This document shows positions 35,901 to 41,682 of a stretch of DNA of 64,000 nt, in pieces. Location: positions 1 to 64,000 of the forward strand of contig JAEUWD010000029.1 of NCBI GenBank assembly GCA_016786485.1, in the 5' to 3' direction. The stretch comes from Bacteriovoracaceae bacterium (GTDB lineage Bacteria; Bdellovibrionota; Bacteriovoracia; Bacteriovoracales; Bacteriovoracaceae). The notes under the pieces were generated by a model. That model was not told where the DNA came from and ran no database searches. It was given only the letters and a program-made list of their open reading frames with translations. The position numbers and the translations under genes are program-made. The first letter of the stretch is position 1; the number at the start of each line of letters is the position of its first letter.

Positions 35901-36509
35901 CGACGTCACGGTTGGAGCTGCTTGGTAGGTGTAAGCACCAACCAGCGTATCCGTTTGTGTGTCGGCATTGGTGACAACAATGTCTTCAGCGCCTGCGGCG
36001 TGAGCGGCCGTGGTGCAAGTGATCGTCGTCGCATTGACGACGACTAAGCCGGTACAATTATTTCCACCTACTGTCGCTGTTGCGCCAGCGTAGAAACCTG
36101 TTCCGGTGATGGTGATTGCTGTGCCACCGGCCAGTGGACCATCAACGGGCAAGACACTTACAACCGTCGGAGCTGCGTTGTACGAATAGGCGTTAGGTAG
36201 GGAGAGAATCCCATTCGTAACATCGGTAACTGTAACGGTATAAGTTCCAGCGGCGTTGGCGCCCGTGGTACAAGTCATTTCTGAAGAGCTAACATTTACG
36301 ACAGGAGTACAAGCGACTCCGCCAATATCAACGGTAATACCTGGATTAAATTTATCTCCGAGCAGGGTTATGACTTGTCCACCAGCGAGTGGCCCGCCTT
36401 GTGGTGTGATCGATCGCACTTCGTAGACAATAGGTGGCCCTTCCTGGAGAGCTCCATCCACGCAAGCTGCGAGAAATAAAATTAGGCCCAAAGAACCTAA
36501 AAACTTCAT
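29961..36509 (-). CDS. Giant IPT/TIG-repeat lipoprotein (2182 aa, 24 repeats)
   Basis: The N-terminus is a lipoprotein signal (lipobox LAAC, Cys16; next residues VDGA). From residue about 32 to 2064 there are 24 tandem IPT/TIG immunoglobulin-like repeats of about 85 residues, each opening AP-x-VTSVxP, continuing GGTAVTITGTGF and closing on a TYQ-like strand. Nearly every repeat has two cysteines 13-15 apart (as in ACTG...ITCTT), so one disulfide per domain is likely. The last 118 residues are a different beta domain with two cysteines. It should form a rigid extended fibre roughly 24 domains long, anchored by lipid, most plausibly an adhesin or surface stalk. The protein is Thr/Ala/Gly-rich and almost free of Lys, unlike its neighbours. 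Confidence 0.85.
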   Translation of the reverse strand: MKFLGSLGLILFLAACVDGALQEGPPIVYEVRSITPQGGPLAGGQVITLLGDKFNPGITVDIGGVACTPVVNVSSSEMTCTTGANAAGTYTVTVTDVTNGILSLPNAYSYNAAPTVVSVLPVDGPLAGGTAITITGTGFYAGATATVGGNNCTGLVVVNATTITCTTAAHAAGAEDIVVTNADTQTDTLVGAYTYQAAPTVTSVAPAFGPITGNTPISITGTGFLAGASVTVGGNLCSAINVVSPTQIDCDTPVHTAGAKNVVVTNTDTQTGTLTNGYTYLNTPTITSVTANVGSSAGGTNVTIAGTNFYTGATVDFGGSACTAVTVVSSTSITCTTAAHAAGIVAVTVTNVDAQFATQAGGFTYLDAPTVTLVAPAAGFALGGTAVTLTGTNFYAGATVSFGGSACTSVTVVGPTTITCTTAAHADGLVNVVVTNIDTQTGTGVGLYTYQAAPTVASVLPVGGPTVGGTAISITGNYFQVGATVTVGGVACTAPTTVSPTQIDCTTGAHASGLTNIVVTNPDTQTGTGLLLYSYNPSPVIASVLPNLGPTAGGENIVITGVDFLSGVTVDLGGSPCTVTGNTSTTINCTTTAHAAAGVTLTVTNPDAQFDVQALGYFYLAAPVVTSILPVTGDSAGGTAVTITGTDFFPGADVVIGGATCTAINVVSSTQIDCVTDANTAGLVDVTVTNADTQASTLPNSYTYLDAPSVTSIAPTAGALAGGTAVTITGTAFVAGATVDINGSACTGVTVVSATSITCTTGASAAGTYDVNVTNPDTQVGTGVALYTYQAAPTVTSVLPVAGALAGGTAITITGTGFLTGATATVGGVTCTGLTVVSATSITCTTGAHAAANVDIIVTNTDTQNGTGVGLFTYQAAPTVTSVAPNAGALAGGTAVTITGTGFIAGATVSFAGAACTGITVVGPTTITCTTGAHAAGLINVNVTNVDTQAGTGVGVYTYQAAPTVTSVAPNGGLLAGGTAVTITGTGFLAGATVDFGGSACAGITVVSSTQITCTTAAHAAGAVTVTVTNTDTQTGNLATAYTYRNAPTVTLVAPVAGALAGGTAITITGTGFVAGATVTLGGVACTGVTVVSATSITCTSVAHAAGLVNAIVTNTDTQNGTGVGLYTYQAAPTVTSVSPNIGPLAGAQAVTVTGTGFIAGATVAFTGNACTGITVVSPTQITCTTPAHTAGFKNIVVTNTDGQLGVLASGYNYVAAPTVTSVLPVGGNTAGGTAVTITGTGFLTGATVDFGGAGCTGVTVVSATSITCTTAAHAAGAVAITVTNTDTQNGNLAAAYTYALPPVITATSPLVGPLAGGGTLTIDGTDFVSGATVTVGGAACTGVIFISAIQLTCTLPAGSGASNVVVTNPDGQTDTEVAGHTYNPAPTVTSVSPNGGALAGGTAVTITGTNFFAGATVDFGGSACGGITVVSPTQMTCTTAAHAAGAVTVAVTNVDTQTGSLVTAYTYQNAPTVTNVTPTAGALAGGTAITVTGTDFVAGATVTLGGVACTGVTVLSPTSITCTSGAHVAGAVTAVVTNTDTQSGNLVAAYVYQPSPTVTSVTPASSPLAGGLTVSITGTGFVAGATATINGVACTAPNVISATQLDCTTPARAAGTYNIVVTNVDGQSGTGVNLITYQPAPTVTSVAPSAGALAGGTAVTITGTNFITGATVDFGGSACTGVTVVSATSITCTTAAHAAGAVNVVVTNADAQFGTGVGLYTYQVAPTITSIAPNGGVLAGGTFVTITGTGYLAGATVSIGAFPCAGITIVSPTQITCTTPANLAGAYDLVVSNSDGQSATSVAAYTYRPAPTVLAVAPSTQALGGGGLITITGTGFVTGASADINGSVCSGVTVVNATTITCTAPANPAGTYDIIVTNTDTQTGTGTSLITYQGAPTITAVAPVGGNTAGGTSVTITGTNFAAGASVDVGGSACTGIVVVNATTITCITPAHAAGAVNIMVTNADTQNGTGVGLYTYAAPPSVSSILPVSGTLAGGTSVTITGTDFVAGATVSIGGSACSVTAETPPTSITCTSGVNTAGNKNVVVTNPDTQPGTLTNGYQYISMAILEWQVGGASPNPPNPDNYGTTAANVSHTYTLRNIGDATTSTISVYLTGAEPAAWFINTDNCSGAGNELPSMSSCTVTIIFLGAFLAPASPFSATLRAEAVTGGTSDNDVQGATP
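30318..36416 (-). repeat. Tandem array of 24 about-255-bp coding repeats
   Basis: The DNA encoding the IPT domains is a direct-repeat array with a period of about 255 bases, in frame with the gene. Units 9-13, 17-18 and 20 are the most alike; units 1, 7, 16 and 22 are the most divergent. Such an array can gain or lose units by recombination without shifting frame. It also creates many long open frames on the opposite strand that are not genes. Confidence 0.85.
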
Positions 36510-36752
36510 TTAAAAATTTTCCCCACCTAACGGTTAAATAACCATTATTCAGTTCTCTATCGGAAGTGAAGACGCCACTCTTGAGAGATAAGTTCATAAT
36601 AAGACAGGGATTTTAAGCTTAACTTTTTTAACCAAAGGCCCTGCCAATTTTCAAGAGCTTGAGCTCGGTAGTTGAGTGAGATGTTTTTGTCAGAGATAGC
36701 ATTTTCAGGGAGAAGCCTTGCGTAAAATAGTCGGGTTTGCTAAGTTACGCCC

Positions 36753-38249
36753 ATGAATCAAGATTTAGAGACATGTCTAAAAGTGCTTAGAAATTTAAGC
36801 CAGAATCCAGCGGCCATGCTGGAGCTATCGCTCGAAGAGCGTGTGGAATTACTTAAAGCTGCGGGACAAATTTCTAGACCTGACCGTGAAGAAATTCGTA
36901 AACGCCATAAAGAACTTAAAAAAGCGCATCGTGTGCGTGATGTCTTAAATGAACGTCGAGCTCGCGCTGCCACTGGAATTCGTTCCGCTCGTGAAGCGAC
37001 AGTTTTTCAAGCACCATTACAAATTACCGATCAAAATTTTCGAGGACAATTAAACTCAGCTCGCAATTGTTATGTGTGCAAAGATGAGTACGTTGATCTT
37101 CATCACTTCTATGATCAAATGTGTCCAAAATGCGCTGAATTTAATTATCAAAAACGTTTTCAAACGGCGGATCTCACGGGACAAGTGGCTTTAATTACGG
37201 GGTCACGTTTAAAAATTGGTTACCATTGTACATTAATGCTTCTGCGTGCAGGAGCCACGGTTATTGCCACCACACGTTTCCCCGTTGATTCAGCCAAACG
37301 TTTTTCACAAGAAGCGGATTTTCATTTGTGGCGTGATCGTTTACATGTTTACGGTCTTGATCTCAGACATTCTCCAAGTGTCGAGTGGTTTGCTAGTTAC
37401 GTAGAAAGAAATTATGAACGCTTAGATATTTTAATTAACAATGCTGCTCAAACCGTGCGTCGACCTTCAGGTTTTTACGCGCATTTGATGCCAGCTGAAA
37501 ACACTTCATATTTCGAACTGACTGAAGATGTACAGCACGTACTTCGAGCACATGAAAGTTGTAAGCGTGAGTTAGTGAATTATTCCAATCAATCGGACGC
37601 GAATTTACCGGTGAGCTGGCATCAAACCATTCCTGGAATTGGTATTCGATCTTCAGCAAAACTTTCGCAGATTCCTTACAGCTTTGATAATTCATTGGTC
37701 GCCCAAGAAGTTTTCCCTGAAGGAAAGCTAGATGCGGATCTTCAACAAGTTGATCTCAGAAAGACTAATAGTTGGAGATTGAAATTGGGTGAAGTGCCTA
37801 CGGTGGAAATGCTAGAAGTGCAACTGGTAAACTCTGTTGCTCCATTTATTTTATGTAATCGTTTAGCGAATGTGATGAAGCGTGATTACACGGGAACCAA
37901 ACACATCATTAACGTTTCTGCGATGGAAGGAAAATTTCAACGTTTTAAAAAAGAAGATCGTCATCCACATACGAATATGGCGAAGGCCGCACTCAATATG
38001 ATGACTCATACAGCAGCGAGTGATTTAGTAAAAGATGGAATTTATATTAATGCCGTTGATACGGGTTGGGTGACAGATGAGGATCCGGCTGAGTTAGCAA
38101 AACGCAAACAAGATTTACATGACTTTCAACCACCGCTAGATATTGTCGATGGGGCCGCACGAGTGATGGACCCACTTTTTGATGGGATTCTAACTGGCAA
38201 ACATTGGTGTGGGAAATTTTTAAAAGATTACTTCCCAATAGATTGGTAA
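36753..38249 (+). CDS. SDR-family protein with N-terminal CxxC zinc-ribbon-like insert and altered active site
   Basis: A 498-residue protein. Residues 1-90 are helical and charged; residues about 107-132 hold CYVC...CPKC, a four-cysteine pattern suited to one zinc. A Rossmann domain follows ([15 protein letters not shown] from about 146, LINNAAQ) with an inserted segment of about 120 residues before the last part. Where a classical SDR has Tyr-x3-Lys, this reads Thr-Asn-Met-Ala-Lys (HTNMAKAAL), so the catalytic tyrosine is replaced while the lysine and the upstream serine (NVSAMEG) remain. Substrate and even catalytic activity are uncertain. No signal peptide. The stop overlaps the next start as TAATG (38247-38251), coupling it to arfB. 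Confidence 0.7.
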   Translation: MNQDLETCLKVLRNLSQNPAAMLELSLEERVELLKAAGQISRPDREEIRKRHKELKKAHRVRDVLNERRARAATGIRSAREATVFQAPLQITDQNFRGQLNSARNCYVCKDEYVDLHHFYDQMCPKCAEFNYQKRFQTADLTGQVALITGSRLKIGYHCTLMLLRAGATVIATTRFPVDSAKRFSQEADFHLWRDRLHVYGLDLRHSPSVEWFASYVERNYERLDILINNAAQTVRRPSGFYAHLMPAENTSYFELTEDVQHVLRAHESCKRELVNYSNQSDANLPVSWHQTIPGIGIRSSAKLSQIPYSFDNSLVAQEVFPEGKLDADLQQVDLRKTNSWRLKLGEVPTVEMLEVQLVNSVAPFILCNRLANVMKRDYTGTKHIINVSAMEGKFQRFKKEDRHPHTNMAKAALNMMTHTAASDLVKDGIYINAVDTGWVTDEDPAELAKRKQDLHDFQPPLDIVDGAARVMDPLFDGILTGKHWCGKFLKDYFPIDW

Positions 38250-38647
38250 TGAAATTTAATATTCCGCAATCCGAAATCGAGCTTAAATTTAGTACAAGTA
38301 GTGGACCTGGTGGTCAGAACGTTAACAAAGTAAATTCTAAAGTCACACTCAATTGGAAAATCAAACATTCACAGGTTCTTGACCATTATCAATACCAGCG
38401 CTTTGTTACTCGTTACGCTAATAAAATTTTAGCGAATGGGGAAGTGCAGATTTCGAGCGAACGTCATCGCAGTCAAAAGATGAATTTGGATGATTGTTTT
38501 GAAAAACTTTATGAAATGATTGACAGTATTTTGAAAGCACCTAAAAAAAGAATTAAAACCAAGGCCACACGTAGTTCAGTTGAAAAGCGCATTCAATCGA
38601 AAAAAAATAAGTCGGAAGTAAAAAAGAATCGAAAAAAGATTTATTAA
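38249..38647 (+). CDS. arfB: Alternative ribosome-rescue factor ArfB (peptidyl-tRNA hydrolase, YaeJ/ICT1 type)
   Basis: ArfB frees ribosomes stalled on broken mRNA by hydrolysing peptidyl-tRNA. The 132-residue protein has the GGQ motif at residues 21-23 in SSGPGGQNVNKVNSKV, the typical context, and a Lys/Arg-rich C-terminal tail (from about residue 92 to KKNRKKIY) that enters the mRNA channel. Start 38249 is preferred over the longer frame from 38204 because it begins at the ArfB core and overlaps the SDR stop as TAATG. Small size and absence of RF1/RF2 domains separate it from release factors. Confidence 0.9.
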   Translation: MKFNIPQSEIELKFSTSSGPGGQNVNKVNSKVTLNWKIKHSQVLDHYQYQRFVTRYANKILANGEVQISSERHRSQKMNLDDCFEKLYEMIDSILKAPKKRIKTKATRSSVEKRIQSKKNKSEVKKNRKKIY

Positions 38648-38724
38648 CCTTTTATAAGTAATGCAAAAATTCCCATTACACCGGTCATCATAATTCCAAG
38701 TTTAATAGTAATTCTATTTTTCAT
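38644..38724 (-). CDS. Possible 26-residue membrane microprotein
   Basis: On the minus strand an ATG at 38724 opens 26 codons: a basic start (MKNRITIKLG) followed by a hydrophobic segment (IMMTGVMGIFALLIKG), a plausible single membrane helix. Its TAA shares TTAA with the arfB stop (38644-38647), the same stop-sharing seen for confirmed convergent pairs in this window. No clear ribosome site precedes it, so it may be chance. It is the only reading frame of note in the 164-base gap to the transaldolase. Confidence 0.3.
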   Translation of the reverse strand: MKNRITIKLGIMMTGVMGIFALLIKG

Positions 38725-38811
38725 CGTTTTAACATCGTATTGAATTTAAAACGGAAAAAAGCTGCACGCGAATGGGTCTATAGTGATCCGTCTTGTCGCT
38801 AAATCTAAATC

Positions 38812-39456
38812 TTACTTCTGACTTTTCTTATGATCGCTTAGAAATTTATCTAAACCATTATCCGTAAGCGGATGATGGAAAAGTGCTTTCAAAACGCCAA
38901 ATGGAATAGTGGCCACATCAGAACCCGCAAGCGCTGAAGTTTTGACATGATCAGTATGGCGAATCGAAGCCGCTAAAATTTTAGTTGGAAAGCCATAGTT
39001 ATCAAAAACTTCACGAATCTCTTCAATCAGTAGCATACCTGTTTGACCAATATCATCTAGGCGACCAATAAAAGGTGAAACGTAAGTTGCGCCATTTTTA
39101 GCTGCTAGTAGCGCCTGATTGGCAGAGAAGACTAAAGTCACGTTTGTTTTAATTTTATTTTCAGTGAACCACTTACAGGCCTTCATACCTTCGATGGTCA
39201 TAGGAACTTTGATAACCACATTGTCATGGATTTTAGCGAGTTCTTTACCTTCTTTGATCATACCCTCAGCATCAATCGCAATAACTTCAGCCGAGATAGG
39301 ACCATTCACAATGGCACAGATTTCTTTGATGACATCGGCTTGTGAGCGTCCAGACTTTGCGATCAAACTCGGATTGGTTGTAACACCATCAATAATGCCC
39401 CATGAATGAGCTTCTTTGATTTCCTTAACTTCGGCCGTATCAATAAAAAATTCCAT
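38812..39456 (-). CDS. tal: Transaldolase, small TalC/FSA-type
   Basis: A 214-residue (beta/alpha)8 aldolase of the small transaldolase subfamily. It moves a three-carbon dihydroxyacetone unit between sugar phosphates in the pentose phosphate pathway. The start [17 protein letters not shown], and the Schiff-base lysine Lys83 in VVIKVPMT are diagnostic, as is the [13 protein letters not shown] block. At residue 57 (ISAEVIA) there is glutamate where fructose-6-phosphate aldolases have glutamine, so transaldolase activity is favoured over FSA activity. AGGATTTTTT precedes the ATG. It stands alone, divergent from the exported protein at 39502. Confidence 0.92.
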   Translation of the reverse strand: MEFFIDTAEVKEIKEAHSWGIIDGVTTNPSLIAKSGRSQADVIKEICAIVNGPISAEVIAIDAEGMIKEGKELAKIHDNVVIKVPMTIEGMKACKWFTENKIKTNVTLVFSANQALLAAKNGATYVSPFIGRLDDIGQTGMLLIEEIREVFDNYGFPTKILAASIRHTDHVKTSALAGSDVATIPFGVLKALFHHPLTDNGLDKFLSDHKKSQK

Positions 39457-39501
39457 AAAAAATCCTCGAAATAAATGGTTGTTTGCCTCATAATATTAAG
39501 T

Positions 39502-40281
39502 ATGAAATGTCTTGGCCATCTTTGTTTCCTACTATTTTGCTCTGGCGCTTGGAGTCAGATAACAGCGCCAAACCTTCCAGCTGAAGGGGTGGTAAGTGAG
39601 GATTTACGTGGTTTCTTTGACCCTAATGTTGATTACACTAAGTTCTCAGGTCGAGTCAGTGATCGCGATGAAACAGAGCGGATCTTCAAAATTCGTGTCG
39701 AAAACAATAACACTAAATTTTTAAGTAATGGCGACAAGCTCATGTTTAGTGTGAACGAATCAGCTCGTACGGGTAAATGCTCGGCCTATGTTCGTGCCAC
39801 CGAAGATTTTTTCATCACAGTTTATGTTGAAGATTTTTCGCCTTGTTGGAATCCAAAAGAGTATTTCCGTCGAGGAACGGTTTTGCATTTTGAGAATGAA
39901 ATTATGGCCCAGCGAGTGTATGAAGCGGGCAAACAAAGAGAAATTCTTTTATTACAACACGATGATTTTTTAAAACAATTAAATGAGATCAATCATTTTT
40001 TGTGGTCGTACGATCAAGAAAAAATAAAAGTGACTGCTAGTTACGATGAAAAAATTAATCAACTCAAAGAAGAAAAACGCAAAGCGGTCGACAGTTTGAT
40101 TGATAAAAAACAAGAAAATTTAAATCTGCAATTGGTTCTTAAAAAACGCCTAAATGAAATGGATGAAAAATTGCGCTTCTATCGAATTGAAAGACAAGAA
40201 CTCTTAATGGATCGCTGGAACCTTGATCATGATAAAGGTTTGCCAATGGCCCAACGTCCTCAGGTTATGAAAACGCCGTAG
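39502..40281 (+). CDS. Exported coiled-coil protein of unknown function (259 aa)
   Basis: A signal peptide begins at ATG 39502 (MKCLGHLCFLLF to AWSQ); an earlier ATG at 39475 adds nine hydrophobic residues and is less likely. Residues about 20-130 are mixed beta with two cysteines (TGKCSAY, FSPCWNP). From about residue 145 to 240 the protein is a long charged coiled coil (many Lys, Glu, Asp), ending with a Pro-rich tail. No family recognised; it may be a periplasmic structural or assembly protein. The promoter must lie in the 45 bases shared with the divergent transaldolase gene. Confidence 0.55.
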   Translation: MKCLGHLCFLLFCSGAWSQITAPNLPAEGVVSEDLRGFFDPNVDYTKFSGRVSDRDETERIFKIRVENNNTKFLSNGDKLMFSVNESARTGKCSAYVRATEDFFITVYVEDFSPCWNPKEYFRRGTVLHFENEIMAQRVYEAGKQREILLLQHDDFLKQLNEINHFLWSYDQEKIKVTASYDEKINQLKEEKRKAVDSLIDKKQENLNLQLVLKKRLNEMDEKLRFYRIERQELLMDRWNLDHDKGLPMAQRPQVMKTP

Positions 40282-40404
40282 TAAAAGTGTCGGCCAATCT
40301 CTTAAATTCTCACATCTCACAGAGTTTCCTTGTCATCACGTGACACACTTTCTAACATCAATAATTATTATCTAATTTATTCATAAGTAATCACGGAGGA
40401 TTAT

Positions 40405-41619
40405 ATGAAACTAATAACTGGGGTACTCGCGTGCCTTTTTTGTCTAACGGCGTTTGCACAAGACGTTACGGCCTTTAAAAATCGTTATAAATTGATTCGT
40501 GAAAAAGAAACTGGCAAGTTGCTAGCGATTCAAGACCAACATCTTTTGTCGGCTTTTTCCGTTACACCTTTTCTGACACAGCTCTACAATGATCTATTAG
40601 AGGAACAAAGACTTCTCAGAAGTAAGTCGGGCCATCGTCAACACGAAATCGAACTTTTTGTTCAAGGTTTAGGTCTCGAACACAATAAAAATTTTCATGA
40701 TGATGAAATTGATTTCATTATTGAAGAGTCGCTAAAAAATCTTGAGTCAGTTGACTTAAAAACGATCTTCAAAAAAATCGAAGATTCTCAAATCGTAAAA
40801 ACACTCGAATCGAAAATGCAAGAAGCGCTTATTCAGTTAAGTCTGAATACAGTTGCTCACGCGGACGATGCAAAATTCTTTTATCGTCGAGCCGTCACTT
40901 ATGAAGTGGTGCGTATCGTATTAGATCTTGCGAAAAAACAATTTAGCGAAATTCCCGTTTTAAACTTTGCTTCTTATATTGTAGTAAGAGTTGAACAACT
41001 TATTCGCGAACAGAGAACTTTTAGCCAGAATATGCTGATGTATTATCTTGATACATTTGATGAAAAAGAATTAGGCATGTCAGCAGAAGAAGTTGACCGC
41101 ACTTTCTCTTCTATCTTTGAATCAAGAATTGCCATCTCTGCTCGTGCTGAAAGTACTTACGCTCAAGAAAATTGGCTCAAGTATGGCCTGGATAAATTCT
41201 ATGCTCAAATGCGTGCTGCTAATCAAAAGCTAAGACTTGAAGGCGGACGTTATGAAAAAAATACGGAACGTGTTGCTTACAGTTTCGTAAGAGTTACAGA
41301 ACAAGGTAAGCGTAAAATTGTCAACCTGCTTGATAATTGGAATATGTTTTCAAGTAAGCCAGCAGCTGCCATTTACTTAGATGAGCCGCAAAAGATTTTA
41401 CGTGAAAGAAGATTATTAAACTTATCGCTTGCAGCGATTAACTTTCTACCCATTTCAGACTCGATTAAAAATATTGCTGAACAAGTGATCAGCTCATTTT
41501 ATATAGGTCAAAAACAAACAGAAGGGGCCTTAGCAGGATACTTTGAAGCTAATGGTAATAAAGACTTAGCTAAGATTCTTTACCTTCAGAACATGAATCC
41601 TTTTATTTTCATGCCTTAA
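40405..41619 (+). CDS. Exported helical protein of unknown function (404 aa)
   Basis: ACGGAGGATT lies just before the ATG and a signal peptide follows (MKLITGVLACLF to AFAQ). The mature 385 residues are almost wholly alpha-helical and charged, with no cysteines and few glycines, and no known motif. The length and composition are like periplasmic helical-bundle proteins. The 123-base gap upstream contains TGTCA-TCACG-TGACA near 40332, a small inverted repeat that could be an operator. A weak terminator follows the gene (41629-41651), so it is probably transcribed alone. Confidence 0.6.
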   Translation: MKLITGVLACLFCLTAFAQDVTAFKNRYKLIREKETGKLLAIQDQHLLSAFSVTPFLTQLYNDLLEEQRLLRSKSGHRQHEIELFVQGLGLEHNKNFHDDEIDFIIEESLKNLESVDLKTIFKKIEDSQIVKTLESKMQEALIQLSLNTVAHADDAKFFYRRAVTYEVVRIVLDLAKKQFSEIPVLNFASYIVVRVEQLIREQRTFSQNMLMYYLDTFDEKELGMSAEEVDRTFSSIFESRIAISARAESTYAQENWLKYGLDKFYAQMRAANQKLRLEGGRYEKNTERVAYSFVRVTEQGKRKIVNLLDNWNMFSSKPAAAIYLDEPQKILRERRLLNLSLAAINFLPISDSIKNIAEQVISSFYIGQKQTEGALAGYFEANGNKDLAKILYLQNMNPFIFMP

Positions 41620-41628
41620 CCCTCAATT

Positions 41629-41651
41629 CCGAGCATGAGTCTCGGTCTTTT
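41629..41651 (+). terminator. Possible intrinsic terminator
   Basis: CCGAG (41629-41633) and CTCGG (41641-41645) form a 5-bp stem with a 7-base loop, followed by TCTTTT. It lies 10 bases after the stop of the 404-residue gene and before the next start at 41683. The stem is short, so efficiency is uncertain. Confidence 0.45.
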
Positions 41652-41682
41652 GGGTCTTTAGAAATCCTCATACTTTCCGATA

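Noticed and set aside
29968-36000. Plus-strand open frames opposite the IPT gene
   Set aside because: They are shadows of the low-stop repeat coding strand, show repeated Ser/Thr/Cys-rich text with no starts or ribosome sites, and lie in a proven gene.
30318-36416. DNA repeat array as CRISPR or satellite
   Set aside because: Period about 255 bases, in frame and translated throughout as IPT domains, with no short repeats separated by unique spacers.
36510-36752. Regulatory RNA or extra gene in the gap before the SDR gene
   Set aside because: The 243 bases hold only short AT-rich text and partial repeats; no stable hairpin with a T-run or coding frame stands out.
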